Of a stretch of DNA of 64,000 nt, positions 21,403 to 32,693 are shown piece after piece. The stretch is taken from NCBI RefSeq assembly GCF_023973825.1, contig NC_090127.1, forward strand, positions 964,001-1,028,000, read 5' to 3'. Both the position numbers and the translations under genes were made by a program. This DNA comes from Plasmodium brasilianum. Taxonomy: Eukaryota > Apicomplexa > Aconoidasida > Haemosporida > Plasmodiidae. Positions within the stretch are counted from its first letter, which is position 1, and each line of letters starts with the position of its first letter. The notes under the pieces are model-generated. The model did no database searches and was not told the DNA's origin. It saw only the letters and a program-made list of their open reading frames with translations.

Positions 21403-22784
21403 TTTTTCTTCATTTGAGGTTCATAACGTTCTATCAAATCAAACGAAAGTAAAAAAAAAAAAAATCATAAAAAAGGAAATAACTTATCTCTTATAAGATC
21501 ATTTATTCATCTTCATATGGAAAAAAAAAAAGGTGTCCTATGACTTAATATTACGCACTTTCATTATATAATGTAATCATATAATTTTTCATATATCCAT
21601 ATGTGAAATACACTTATCTGTGTAAAAGGTTATCATCTGGAAGGAAATATTTTTATATGATAAGCGTAATGTACCAAGAAAAACCCCTATATATATAATG
21701 TTACACAATTCATTGAAGTATATCGTTAATTATATGCTATTACAATATCGACGTTTAACTTCTTAAGCATTTATCATAAATGACACGAATTTCTTCATAT
21801 AAAAATGTACTTGTTCTGATTAGTAACGTTTCCCTTTTTTTTTTTTTTTTTTTTACTATTGTTCATGCTGTAAATTCCTTCATCCGAGGAACATTCTGTT
21901 TTATTACATTTCATTTTACCGTATTAAGGTATATTTTAATGCATTATATTTTATCACATATGCGATTCCGCATATTTTATTATATTATATTTTCCTTATA
22001 TTTTTACTTACTTTTTGTGTAATTTCAATCCTTCACATTCTAAAACAGATACCCGTACAGGTGAAATTACTTCATCAATAACTTTCCATTATATATTTTT
22101 TTAAGTCCAAAAAAAGAAAATTTTTTTTTTTTTTACGAAAATATCAAAAGAAAAATAGAATACTGTTAAAAAATACAGTTTCACGCAATCCAAGTATACT
22201 ATAAGGATTATGCGATTGGAAAAAATATTAAATCCACTTACATAAAAAAGAAATATTTGCATTGCAGTTATAATTTGTATGCATTTTACATATATATTAT
22301 TATGAAGGTAGTAGGACATTATATACATTTAACAATAACATATTAAGAATATTTTATATATATTGCCAATAAATCCATTAATAATGGTTTTCCTTATATT
22401 TCCCATATCTTCATATTCTAACAATTTTTAAATTTTATATATTTAATGAATATTTTTTTCAAGTGAAAGTTTTTATCATTTATATATTTCTTTCTTTCTC
22501 AGTTACTCTGAAAATATTAAAACAGATGAGGATGTATTCTTTTAAGAATTCGATTAAGTTGCGTTATTCTGAAAATAGCAGCTTAAATGTCTACCGTATG
22601 TAGTATATATGTGTGTTTGTATTTATGCATATTTGTACGTATGTATGTATGTATGTTTGTTTGTACATGTGTATGTATTTATGTACGCGGGTATTTATCT
22701 ACGTATTCATGCATCTGTTCATGTATGTACCATTGCGAACCAGCAACCCATGTTATATGAGCATAAAACATTATTCACATTAAA
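21403..22784. promoter_or_regulatory. Intergenic region between divergent genes (ClpS and TBC protein)
   Basis: About 1.4 kb that must hold the promoters of both flanking genes. Poly(T)/poly(A) runs lie at 21838-21854 and 22122-22134. A tetranucleotide TGTA/TATG-rich patch lies at 22600-22720, shortly before the TBC gene. No other feature is recognisable. Confidence 0.5.
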
Positions 22785-24704
22785 ATGGAATATAAATTAG
22801 AGTTTTTGAGCTATTTGCTTATTTTTAAAAAGAAAAATGAAAGAATATCTAAATTTGATGAACAAATAAAAACGTGTATTAATATATTTGAAAAAATGGT
22901 AGTTGATGAAAAAGACTTGATATATTTGTTTGAAAAAAATATATTAGATATGAATCCATGTATTCGCTCATTATGCTGGAAATTGGCATTAAAACATCTT
23001 AGTTTAAATACGAAGAAATGGAATGAAGAACTTATTGAAAAGAAGAAATTGTATGAAGATTATATAAAATGTTTTGTAATAAATCCTTTGAGATGTAGTT
23101 ATAGTAATGATGTATATGAAGAAGAAAAAAAAGAGAATGCTTCAACAAAATTAAATGAGGAATCGGAAACGAACATAATAAATTCCGAATTATTCAGTCA
23201 AATTAATAAAGATACATTTAGAACTAGACCAGAATTATCATTTTTCAATTTAAATCCGCAACAAACTATTAATAATAATATTAAAATTTTGAACAGCTTA
23301 ATTAACGTAGAAAATTATGAAGAAGATAATGAAGAAATACCATTCTTAGTTAACATAAATAGTAACAACAATACAAACTTAAGTAGTAGCACGAACAACT
23401 TGAATAACAATGAAAACAACTCTCATTTTTACGATATATATACAAATAAAGAGAAAAATAGTATAGCAAGTACTGTTAATAAAAATGAAAAGGCAGTGGA
23501 CAACATGATAAATATTTCAACAGATGTTAATAAAGACAGAACGCCAAATTTTGAGATAAACAGTCAGAGATCTAATGAGAAAATAACAGACATGCATATT
23601 TTAAAAAGTACTGAACCTAATCCAACTGATGAAGTTAATTTATTAGTATACAAAGAGGATAATAATTTATATATGGAACAAAAAAGGAATCATGTTGAAT
23701 TTTTATCAACAGAAAGCACATCACAAAATCTGCACATAGGAATAACAAACCAATCATCAGAACATTGTGTTACTTCGAAAAATTACGAAAAATATGTAAA
23801 CCATTTTTCCGATGTTTGTGATATAGTTAATCCGAGAAGACATTACGATTTACTATGTAGGATATTATTTATATATGCTAAAATTCATCCATATGTTAAA
23901 TATGTTCAAGGCATGAATGAAATTTTGGCGCCTCTATATTTTATTATTTTTAATGATCCATTATGTAACTGTTCATTACAAGGGGAAGCTGATACATTTT
24001 TTTGTTTTATTGAATTGATGCAAAGACAAAGAGATGTTTTTTGTGAAGGGTTAGATAATACTGATGACGGTATAAACGGAAAACTTAAAAAATTTTCTCT
24101 TTTACTAAGAATAAAAGAATACGAAATATGGAAGAAATTATATATTCTTAAAATAGAAACTCAGTATTATGCTTTAAAATGGGTTCTATTATTATTAACA
24201 CAAGAATTTGATATGGCAGATACTATTATATTATATGATCATTTTATTATTAATAATAATGAAAATTTTATTTTGTACATTTGTTTGGTTATTTGTATGA
24301 AGCTAAAAAGCTCCCTACTATGCGGTAATTTCAGTGTTAATCTAAAACTTCTTCAAAATATTCCACCTTTTGATCCATATGACATTATTTATGAAGCTAA
24401 GAATTTAATGAACAATGATTTAAAACAAAATTTTAACATTACTGATATTTATAATAACTATATTTGTGAAAAGAAAAGAAAAAACTCTTTGGAATCTTTA
24501 AAAAGTGATAACACAGTTGATGTATCATCGTCTTCTGAAAATTTGTCGAACATGTACGATTGTAGCATCAGCAGTAATAGGAGAGGAACTCTACTTAACA
24601 ACCTACGAAATAAATCCATTGTACAAAACATTAAGAACTATATTAGCAATAAAATAGATACAAGCAAAGCGTTTGATGAGGATCTGGATTTTGATCATTT
24701 GTAA
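22785..24704 (+). CDS. TBC-domain Rab GTPase-activating protein
   Basis: A single-exon 639-residue protein. TBC proteins speed GTP hydrolysis on Rab GTPases by supplying an Arg and a Gln finger. Both are visible: the Arg finger in the NKDTFRTRPEL motif (R146; compare the IxxDxxRT motif of the family) and the Gln finger in YVQGMNE (Q375). The N-terminal block IRSLCWKLALKHLSL matches the first TBC helix, and later helices include ADTFFCFIELMQR, KWVLLLLTQEFDMADTIILYD and FILYICLVICMKLKS. The order and the ILYIC pattern are closest to TBC1D13-type proteins. An Asn/Ser/Glu-rich insert of about 170 residues separates the two fingers, and a Ser-rich tail follows residue ~560. Catalytic residues are intact, so it is probably active. 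The Rab target is unknown. Rab11a lies 11 kb downstream. Confidence 0.9.
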   Translation: MEYKLEFLSYLLIFKKKNERISKFDEQIKTCINIFEKMVVDEKDLIYLFEKNILDMNPCIRSLCWKLALKHLSLNTKKWNEELIEKKKLYEDYIKCFVINPLRCSYSNDVYEEEKKENASTKLNEESETNIINSELFSQINKDTFRTRPELSFFNLNPQQTINNNIKILNSLINVENYEEDNEEIPFLVNINSNNNTNLSSSTNNLNNNENNSHFYDIYTNKEKNSIASTVNKNEKAVDNMINISTDVNKDRTPNFEINSQRSNEKITDMHILKSTEPNPTDEVNLLVYKEDNNLYMEQKRNHVEFLSTESTSQNLHIGITNQSSEHCVTSKNYEKYVNHFSDVCDIVNPRRHYDLLCRILFIYAKIHPYVKYVQGMNEILAPLYFIIFNDPLCNCSLQGEADTFFCFIELMQRQRDVFCEGLDNTDDGINGKLKKFSLLLRIKEYEIWKKLYILKIETQYYALKWVLLLLTQEFDMADTIILYDHFIINNNENFILYICLVICMKLKSSLLCGNFSVNLKLLQNIPPFDPYDIIYEAKNLMNNDLKQNFNITDIYNNYICEKKRKNSLESLKSDNTVDVSSSSENLSNMYDCSISSNRRGTLLNNLRNKSIVQNIKNYISNKIDTSKAFDEDLDFDHL

Positions 24705-24983
24705 CTTCCAGCCGATTTTTAGGACATTTTCGATAAATGGACCTACATGTACAGGCGTAAGCGTAGAACTGCGTGGGTTAAACTGTTCTCATATATGTGT
24801 ATGAAGCATACATATATATAAGCTCTTTCAGTGTGTTCACAATAAAGCTTCCATTCATGATGTAAATTCACCGTGAAAATTAAAAAATTGAGTCAACTGT
24901 ACTTTTCTGCGCGCTTTTTTCCCTTTTATTTTATTTATTTTTTTTTTTTGTGCACCTATTTTCTCTACTTAAGTGCATGTATA

Positions 24984-25015
<32 letters not shown>

Positions 25016-25502
25016 CAAAAGATAGTAACGTAGAAACATATATATTAAATACCCCCAAGTAATATTTCTTTTTTTTTGGTAAAACATGAAATAAAATTTT
25101 TAATTCATTTTTTTAGTTTTTCTTTCAATTTGCACTATATATGGGACGATATTATTTTGTATATAATTTATGTATATGCACAGTATCGGACGTATATGTA
25201 TACATGTATTCATGTACATATGTACAAACATGTATTGATATGTTCGTTCTCAGTTAATATGCCTATATATATTACTAATGTAAAAGGACCCTTATTCAAT
25301 CACTGATTAAAATAAACAAAAGTAGCAGTGTATCCTAGCGTGTCCATTGCTTTAAAAGTGTTTGAACAGCCGCAGAAAGTTTTTACACAAATAAATTTAT
25401 ATTAACCAGAAAGCTAATGAATATATATATTTTTAGACTTTTTTATTTTACTTCACTTCATTTTACTTCACTTTACTTTATTTCATTTTATTTTTTTTCT
25501 GT
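24705..25502. other. Intergenic region between convergent genes
   Basis: About 800 bases. It contains a TA microsatellite at 24986-25007, a poly(T) run at 24937-24949 and a TTTTACTTCAC-type pyrimidine repeat at 25438-25490 directly behind the minus-strand gene. A patch of slightly higher GC at 25320-25385 might be a further 3' exon or UTR of the minus-strand gene. Confidence 0.5.
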
Positions 25503-27836
25503 TTACTTACGTTTTTCATTATTTTGCGGCTTCATTTCTCCAGATTCAAAACATTTTGACAGAATATCTTTCAGCTTAATATCTATTTTATTAATATTAT
25601 TTATGTTTTCACTGCATACAATACAATTTTTGAAATAATTATACTTTTCAATCTTTAGAGGCTCAGATGCATATATTCCAGTTTTGCTTCCCCTTCTTTT
25701 ACTTTCCATATCTCTTTCGTCTCCTCTATTTAGGACAGATTTCACTTCGCATAATTCATCATAAAATTTTTTATTAAGAATAAAATACTTATCAACGTTT
25801 ATTATAAAATTAGACAGCTGCTCTTCTATTTGTAAATTTATCGTTCTACTCACATTTTTTAAATGAATTCGAGATGATAATATCCAATGATCACTTAGTT
25901 CTTTATTCTTTTTTTGTGTTAATATATCTACACCATAATTATGTACCTGTTTAAATTTCATTAAAATGCCATTTTTATTAATTAATTTAGGAAAGTTATC
26001 TAAAGTATAGTTATTTATTGATTTCTTCAAAATGGTTATTTTTTCTTTTACTACTTCTTTCGGGTTGTATAAATAAATTAAATCATCAATATCTTCGCTA
26101 TTTATGAAAATAGATTCTACTACGAAAATATTATCTGTTAAACCGAAACAATAATTTAAACCACTAACTAAAGTGTTTTTCCTATCAACGACACTGTAAG
26201 TTTTTTGTAGCTTATATGTGATATTTTTATAAAAATATAAATCCTTCATTTTTCCGTGACCATTTAAGCTTACAAGTTTTTCGTATAAATTTCTGTTCTC
26301 ATGTACATCTATATTAAAACTGCCAATAACGAACGTGGAGCTGTTTCTAAAAATCATAGTTGATATAGGTTTGTCCTTATGACCATGATTTAAGTTATTG
26401 TCATTGTCGTAATATCTACCACCATTACTTATGCTACTATGGTTGCTACTACAAGCGCTATTACCATTGATGCTATAATTGATTGCTCCATTTCTGTCAG
26501 AATCGATATCATTTTTTGCAACGTAATGTCTATTCCTTTTCCTTGCACATTCTTCCCCTTCCTTATTTATTTTTGTTATCATTTCATTTACCTGCGTTTC
26601 CTCGTGAAACACACTTTCATTTTCATTGTCCACCTTTTCATCACTCCTCTTTAGACTCTTCCTGTTTTTATAAAATAGCTGAAATAAATATATTTTCCAA
26701 AATGTTTTCTTTATTAATACAATTAAATCATCTAAATTACTCATTTTATTTTGTAAACTATATAAATCGAATTCGCATAGGAAGAAATATAAATTATATT
26801 TTTCTTTATAAATTAATTTTACTACTTTGATAACTTTCCTTTTAAATAAGATATCTGATGATAAAAACATGTAATCATAATAGGATAGATGAAATAATTT
26901 CTTAGTCCAACAAATATATAGCCCCCCATTACCATAAAAATAATTTTGGAACGTGTACAAAATTTCATTTAAAAAGTTATATGATGAAGGTACATTATCA
27001 AGTAATATAGTATGTGTACATTTCAATTTATCATACAATATTTTCTGATATTTTCCATAAACTGATCTCAAAAATATTAAATCAAACTGCGAACATAAAT
27101 GCGCAATTTGTTTACATCTATTTTCATTATTCCTGCAAGTCTCGTAAATACCGTACAGATGAGGGTTATATCTGAAAATGTCGTTGTACAGGTAAGCATT
27201 TAACGAAAATATGCGTATGCAGTTATAGTACATATTTTTTGTATCTTCATATCTTTGTTCATTACTGGTATTACTGATGCTATTGCTATGGCTACTACTA
27301 TTACTACTACTCTTTTTAGTAGTACTGTACCTGCTATTTTTTTTACTCCTATTTTTAGATAGAATAACAGAACTATCGTTAATGCTTTGCTCACTTGAAT
27401 TATTGTAACTTTCATTTTTGCTGCTATTGCTTAAGCTATTAGTTGAATTATAATCCTCTTTATTCCTGTAATCTTCATTAATAGATAATTTATCGCTTAA
27501 AGACAAATAGTCTATTTCATCGTAAGAACTACTACAATAGTCGGATCTGTTTAAATTGGATGAATTACTTGAAGAAGTATATTTTTTTGAAGAAAAAGAA
27601 GATATAGAGTACCCTGAATTTTTACTTTTTACAAAAGATTCATCTGATTTTATTCTCCCTCTTCCTGCACCTCTTTCATATAAATTTTTACAATCATTAT
27701 TAATGTCTTTTAGCATATATTCTAAATCTTTGTACTTCCAACACGCCAATGTAAAATCCTTTGATAAATTACCTTCTTCTTCATCGTTGTCACAAACACA
27801 ATTCATCTTAGAGGATAACTCCTCAACTTTTTTCAT
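25503..27836 (-). CDS. Degenerate endonuclease/exonuclease/phosphatase (EEP)-fold protein
   Basis: About 777 residues from the Met at 27836 (MKKVEELS); a longer frame back to 27908 adds AT-derived residues and is less likely. After a Ser/Asn-rich N-terminal ~200 residues, an EEP/DNase I-like fold can be followed: RIFSLNAYLYND (first strand), then RCKQIAHLCSQFDLIFLRSVYG where active enzymes have a QE-V motif, YFFLCEFDLY, STFVIGSFNID where enzymes have GDFN, LNYCFGLTD where enzymes have IDY, and LSDHWILSS (the final SDH, intact). The metal-binding Glu and the GDxN Asp are replaced by Ser, so hydrolysis looks lost unless the alignment is shifted. The closest relatives would be sphingomyelinase-like phosphodiesterases. 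The stop codon overlaps a perfect GTAAGT donor, so a short further exon is possible. Confidence 0.7.
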   Translation of the reverse strand: MKKVEELSSKMNCVCDNDEEEGNLSKDFTLACWKYKDLEYMLKDINNDCKNLYERGAGRGRIKSDESFVKSKNSGYSISSFSSKKYTSSSNSSNLNRSDYCSSSYDEIDYLSLSDKLSINEDYRNKEDYNSTNSLSNSSKNESYNNSSEQSINDSSVILSKNRSKKNSRYSTTKKSSSNSSSHSNSISNTSNEQRYEDTKNMYYNCIRIFSLNAYLYNDIFRYNPHLYGIYETCRNNENRCKQIAHLCSQFDLIFLRSVYGKYQKILYDKLKCTHTILLDNVPSSYNFLNEILYTFQNYFYGNGGLYICWTKKLFHLSYYDYMFLSSDILFKRKVIKVVKLIYKEKYNLYFFLCEFDLYSLQNKMSNLDDLIVLIKKTFWKIYLFQLFYKNRKSLKRSDEKVDNENESVFHEETQVNEMITKINKEGEECARKRNRHYVAKNDIDSDRNGAINYSINGNSACSSNHSSISNGGRYYDNDNNLNHGHKDKPISTMIFRNSSTFVIGSFNIDVHENRNLYEKLVSLNGHGKMKDLYFYKNITYKLQKTYSVVDRKNTLVSGLNYCFGLTDNIFVVESIFINSEDIDDLIYLYNPKEVVKEKITILKKSINNYTLDNFPKLINKNGILMKFKQVHNYGVDILTQKKNKELSDHWILSSRIHLKNVSRTINLQIEEQLSNFIINVDKYFILNKKFYDELCEVKSVLNRGDERDMESKRRGSKTGIYASEPLKIEKYNYFKNCIVCSENINNINKIDIKLKDILSKCFESGEMKPQNNEKRK

Positions 27837-27899
27837 TTGGATACATACATACAGTGTATATATTAAGTAATTTTGTACTTTGCTTATTCTTTTATTCTG

Positions 27900-27932
<33 letters not shown>

Positions 27933-28948
27933 GTTTTTCTTTTTGATCATAAATTGTTACTAAATAGTGTAAGAATTGTCTCGTCCGTTCTACGAATAAT
28001 AAATATTCATATCAAAGATATTTAATTACACATAATTATATATTCAATATTATAGGGTGGAAAAAAAAAAAGAGCTAAATATTTACTTATAGCTATACCT
28101 ATGCATGAACAGTATATAACTTTAAGCTGACATTAATAAACTTATATCTCTACGACAAGAAGTGCGATGAATACTATTCTTATAATATAATAATACTCAC
28201 ATTGTGTAAGTAAAGACCGTTGCTAAATAAAAAAAAAATAATTTAAATAAAACAATTTCAGAGAATGAAAACCCAATATATAAAATGATTTGCATGCAAA
28301 AATTATCCAAAATTGTAATTAATATTTTTTCATATACATATATATATACACACATATCTACAAATACTTCGCAGATATTTTTTATTCAAATAATAAAAAA
28401 AAAACTTCAGTGTCTTGGTTGTCATACAGCCATTAAGTTGCACAAAATTTGTTTTTTTTTTTTAAATGTCTTATTTTTTATTTATTTGTAACTAGTAAGT
28501 AACGTTTTTAAAATTTCAGCATAAAAGAATTTAGCACTTATTAAATAAGATACATTCAATTAAAAAAAAAAAAAAATCATATAATAAAATAAAACAAAAT
28601 AAATATTCTAGCCTTTTAAACAAATAAAACGCAGACTTCTTCTCACATAATAAATATATGTGTATATATGCATATAATGACCCTTTGTTAGAGGTTTAAT
28701 TTTTTTTTTCAAATTGACCCTTATAATTTTATCTCCTTTTTTCCCTATATCACTACTTATTTATCTGCTCTAACCTCCACATTTATAATTAATTACACAT
28801 TCATATTTCGTTTTAAAAACATTTTATTGTACATATTTTTTTTATTTCTTTTTCTTCTTCTTTTTTTTTTTTTTTTTTTCCTTTTTATTGGTAATTTAAC
28901 ATTTTTTTCTGGAAACACTCATTGAAGAGTATTGATTCAGATCTTCAT
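27837..28948. other. Intergenic region between two minus-strand genes
   Basis: About 1.1 kb holding the 3' end of the signal-peptidase gene and the promoter of the EEP-fold gene. TA microsatellite at 27904-27922 and poly(A)/poly(T) at 28061-28072, 28562-28576 and 28861-28880. No RNA gene or ORF of coding character seen. Confidence 0.5.
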
Positions 28949-29944
28949 CTAATTGGACAAATACAAAAATCGATTTTTCTCTATTATATAATTTTTTTTA
29001 TTGTTAATATAACAAAATTTCTTAAAAGGATCTAACAAGAAAAAAACCTTACCAATTATCAAATTTACATGTACACAGCCATAATTTCTACTATCAAAGG
29101 AATCCATTTTATTGTCCCCTTCCACCCATATATTATCTTTAGGGATTTCAAGAAAATACTTGAAATTATCAACAAATAATTTATCGCTTTCGATTGCTAT
29201 AATTCGTTTGCACACTCTTTTTTTATTATTTACAGGTGATATTAATAACACAACATCACCTCTCTTATAAATATTTTTACGTGCTTCTATATTTCTTTTA
29301 TGATTTTCTATTTTCCTATGAATTCTATTATTAATATTGATAAAATACGTATGATCAACATTTAAATTAATAATACTATGGCATTTATGCAGAATGTTTA
29401 TACAACTACATGAGTACATATTGCGCAATTCATGAAAAAATCTTAAAGCATAATCACAAATATAAAATAAAATCACTCCATCCTTATTTATTAATGGGTA
29501 CATACTAGAACCACTGGTGAGAGTCATATCAACAAAATAATTATTTATTCCATATATAAGCAAAGAACATAATAATAATTTTTTAGTAAAATTAAGAGGA
29601 GAATTAATTCTAACGAGGTTAAAAATACTCTTTCTTTTTTTCTTAAAATTTGTTCTACTATTACTTTTCCATCTTTTCTTTCGTGCGCATTTTTTCAATA
29701 AATATGCTCTAATTTCCAAATGCAATGGGGTACTAATTCTGCCACTAGTGCTTCTACCGCTGCTACTGATTAATATTTTATTTTTTCTGTATGTCTTATA
29801 GTTACTATTTTGGAGCATACATCTTATCCTAATGTTCTCATTGGAGCTTAGTGAATTGGAGTTAACTTTATTCGAGTACAATAATTTTCTTTGTAAAAAT
29901 TTTAAGGAATATATACTTTTAACAAAATAACTACGCGTATTCAT
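28949..29944 (-). CDS. Mitochondrial inner membrane protease-like signal peptidase (IMP2 type)
   Basis: A single-exon 331-residue protein of the signal peptidase I (S26) family, which cleaves sorting signals from proteins at the mitochondrial inner membrane using a Ser/Lys dyad. The basic, Ser-rich N-terminus (MNTRSYFVKSIYSLKFLQRK) fits a mitochondrial presequence. A TM segment lies at about 121-138 (KKLLLCSLLIYGINNYF). The catalytic Ser is in SGSSMYP (S147), the catalytic Lys in RVCKRIIA (K246), and the C-terminal boxes IPKDNIWVEGDN and SFDSRNYG are intact. These boxes match Imp2 better than Imp1 or bacterial LepB. An insert of about 65 residues separates the Ser box from KRGDVVLLISP. Catalysis should be retained. 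Confidence 0.88.
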   Translation of the reverse strand: MNTRSYFVKSIYSLKFLQRKLLYSNKVNSNSLSSNENIRIRCMLQNSNYKTYRKNKILISSSGRSTSGRISTPLHLEIRAYLLKKCARKKRWKSNSRTNFKKKRKSIFNLVRINSPLNFTKKLLLCSLLIYGINNYFVDMTLTSGSSMYPLINKDGVILFYICDYALRFFHELRNMYSCSCINILHKCHSIINLNVDHTYFININNRIHRKIENHKRNIEARKNIYKRGDVVLLISPVNNKKRVCKRIIAIESDKLFVDNFKYFLEIPKDNIWVEGDNKMDSFDSRNYGCVHVNLIIGKVFFLLDPFKKFCYINNKKNYIIEKNRFLYLSN

Positions 29945-30894
29945 ATTATTGCCATTCTAAAGGAATTTATCACTATGTATACATTTAAGTATACAAGCAT
30001 AAATATTAGAATGCTCACATGCAAATAAACAAGTACACATATAAGCACCCATTATTTTTTCTTTCATGCAACATTTTCCATTTTATACTTTTTTGTTCGT
30101 GAAAAAGATAAATAAATAAACTACAACTCTCAATTTTCTTGAAGTGATTATTCTTAATTGTTTAACATAAATATTTCAAAATTTAATTAAAAAAAAAAAT
30201 CTGGGTTGAAGAATATAAACATATCAAAGTAAAAGTCATTATTCCTTGTAACACATTTATTAATTTTCAAATAGTCACTTTAAAATATTAAATTCATGAA
30301 TAGTCATAATAAAAAAACAAAATAGATATAACGGAAAAAAAAAAAAAAAAAAAAAAAAAATAAAAATAATAATACTATATATATCAGCTTCTTTTCCGAA
30401 AAAAAAATAAGCATAACTTTTTTCCTTATCGTTGATTATTCTTTTTTTTTTTTTACATATTCTTACAGACGAATACATAATTTACTTGACTAACTTAAAA
30501 TGACGTTTATTTTCTCTCTTTTTTATGCAATATAAATTATGTTTTATGTATTAAATATTTCCTTATTCTTTTTCTCCAACACTGAAGTTATATTACAAAT
30601 ATGTATATATATATATATGTATATATATTATTGTTTATATATTTTTTTAAAAAATATAATAATTAACTTAAAACTGATAATTTCATCAGTTTTAGCATTT
30701 TAAGATTTTACATTTTCGTTCAGTAAGTTTAAAAAAAAAAATTTTTTTTTTAAATGTTTAATACTACTAATTTTTTTGTAACAATTTTTTTTTTTTGGCA
30801 TTTTTTTGGGTATACTACTCATGAATGTTCTGTTGTTTGAAACATTTAAGGATAAAAACTTTTAATAAATGAAGAAAACGTTTTTTTTCTCATT
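29945..30894. promoter_or_regulatory. Intergenic region between divergent genes (peptidase and SNARE)
   Basis: About 950 bases with both promoters. It contains a poly(A) tract of about 28 bases at 30333-30360, poly(A)/poly(T) at 30732-30751, and TA microsatellite at 30606-30629. An imperfect dyad AAAACTGATAATTTCATCAGTTTT lies at about 30669-30692. Confidence 0.5.
30669..30692. repeat. Short inverted repeat (AACTGAT...ATCAGTT)
   Basis: Arms AAAACTGAT and ATCAGTTTT flank a six-base loop. The stem is GC-containing, unlike most chance dyads in this DNA. It sits about 200 bases upstream of the SNARE start; any role is unknown. Confidence 0.55.
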
Positions 30895-31570
30895 ATGGAT
30901 ATGAGTCCAAAAAAATCTGCTTATTCCAAAAGAAATGTTAATATAAGAATGCATAAAATACACAAACACGTGTCCAGATGAACATACATATATTTAAATT
31001 AAAACATTATATACACGAATAAGAGTTATACACACATATATATATTTTACGATAAATATGTACATTTGTAAAGAATCATTAAATCTTTTTTGTATCTTTT
31101 TTGTATTAACTCATTTTGAGCACCTTTTTACATAAATGAGAGAGCTTATAATGAAACTTTTAAAAAGATGAATAATAATACCTATTCGTTATAAATAAGC
31201 ATATAGGCATATACAATTTTGCCTATTTATTAATGTATATTTACTTACAAAGTTTCATGTGCTTTCCTTTTTCTGTTCCATAGAAAATAAGCGAAATTGA
31301 AAAAAAGTGTGAGGAGAGTTTAAATGAAATACTAAGGTCAGCAAATGAAGTAACCGAAATTTCGAAAAAAGCAGAAGAAGAATTAGAACAGCAGACAGGT
31401 AATAATTTTGTTATGACATCTATGCCATATACACAATTAAAATAAAATTATCATGTTTGTCCATGTTGATTTTATTAACAATAAACAAGAACAAAATTAC
31501 ACAAAAAATAATAATAATAAATATGCGAGCAAATATAATGAAAAAAGAGAAAAAATTCTACACATAGAGG

Positions 31571-31602
<32 letters not shown>

Positions 31603-32693
31603 TATGTATATATTTAACAAAATATAACATGAATATTTCAAAAATGCATTTGTATTTTAAAATCGTTGTGCACAGAACAAATAAAACATATAAATAAGGA
31701 AGCTGATAATATTCAAGAAAATTTAAATAAAAGTCAATATCACTTAGAAGGTATAAAATATTGGTGGAAAAATATAAACTCCTTCTTAGGATTCGAAACA
31801 TTTAATAATATTGAAAATAAAAAAACAAATAATCAGTTAAACGATGATACGAAAAAAAGAATAAATCATAATATTAAGAACACTTATGAAAAAAATTGCA
31901 GCCAAAATTATAAAAGTTCGTTGAATATTGAGGGCTCAACGCAAAGTAAGCAATGATAGGCACACTTATACAATCGTTGTATTGTTTACTATTACACATA
32001 AATGCATAAATATATATGCATATATAAATATATATTCACGTAAGTACATAAAAGCAAATCATTATTTAGTATCAATACATTATTTTTTTAAAGGAAAAGG
32101 AACATTCGATGAAAATTACGAAAGAGATTTAAGCACTTTGTCATCTATGGTACGAATTGTGCATACGTTCAACATGTACACATATGCACCAGTTCGTGTT
32201 TTTATTTTTTTCCATATTTTTTGTTATTTATTACGCTTTTCTCATATATATTATAACACATGTTTTCTCCTTTTATTAAACTAATATTATATGTAGCTCG
32301 ACGAATTGCATACTAGAGCGTTGATTATGGGAAATACAATAAGTAGTCAGAACAAAATGGTAAGCAAAAAATGTGTATATATGTATTATGGTACCTCTGT
32401 ACATGTGCGTATGTGTATATATGTTTTTATGAACGTATATTGCTTATAAATTTTCGTTAACTAAGCAGTACCATAATTATTTAAAGTACTTTTCATTCTG
32501 ATTTACCATAATTTTGCGAACATTATATAGTTTTTCATCTATATTAGAAATTCGCTTTTCTTTTCATTCCATTTATTTTATTTTTCTGTTTTGTTAAAAA
32601 TTACAGCTAAGTGATGTTAATGAAAAAATGGAAATTAACATAGAAAAAATTAGAGATCAACAGAAGATGATGAAGGATATAATGAAAAAATAA
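30895..32693 (+). CDS. SNAP-25/SNAP-29-like Qbc SNARE
   Basis: Six exons: 30895-30936, 31284-31398, 31676-31945, 32094-32149, 32297-32359, 32607-32693. Phases agree and give 210 residues, the length of SNAP-23/25. The Qb SNARE helix spans exons 2-3 (SLNEILRSANEVTEISKKAE, then ELEQQTEQIKHINKEADNI, with the zero-layer Gln in the EQQ/TEQ stretch). The Qc helix spans exons 4-6 (LSTLSSMLDELHTRALIMGN, then TISSQNKMLSDVNEKMEINI, zero-layer Gln in SSQNK). These proteins supply two of the four helices of a fusion-driving SNARE complex. The linker has only one cysteine (NCSQ), so the palmitoylated Cys cluster of SNAP-25 is missing, as in SNAP-29. Exon 1 is inferred from phase and a GTTAAT donor, and is the least certain part. 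Confidence 0.82.
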
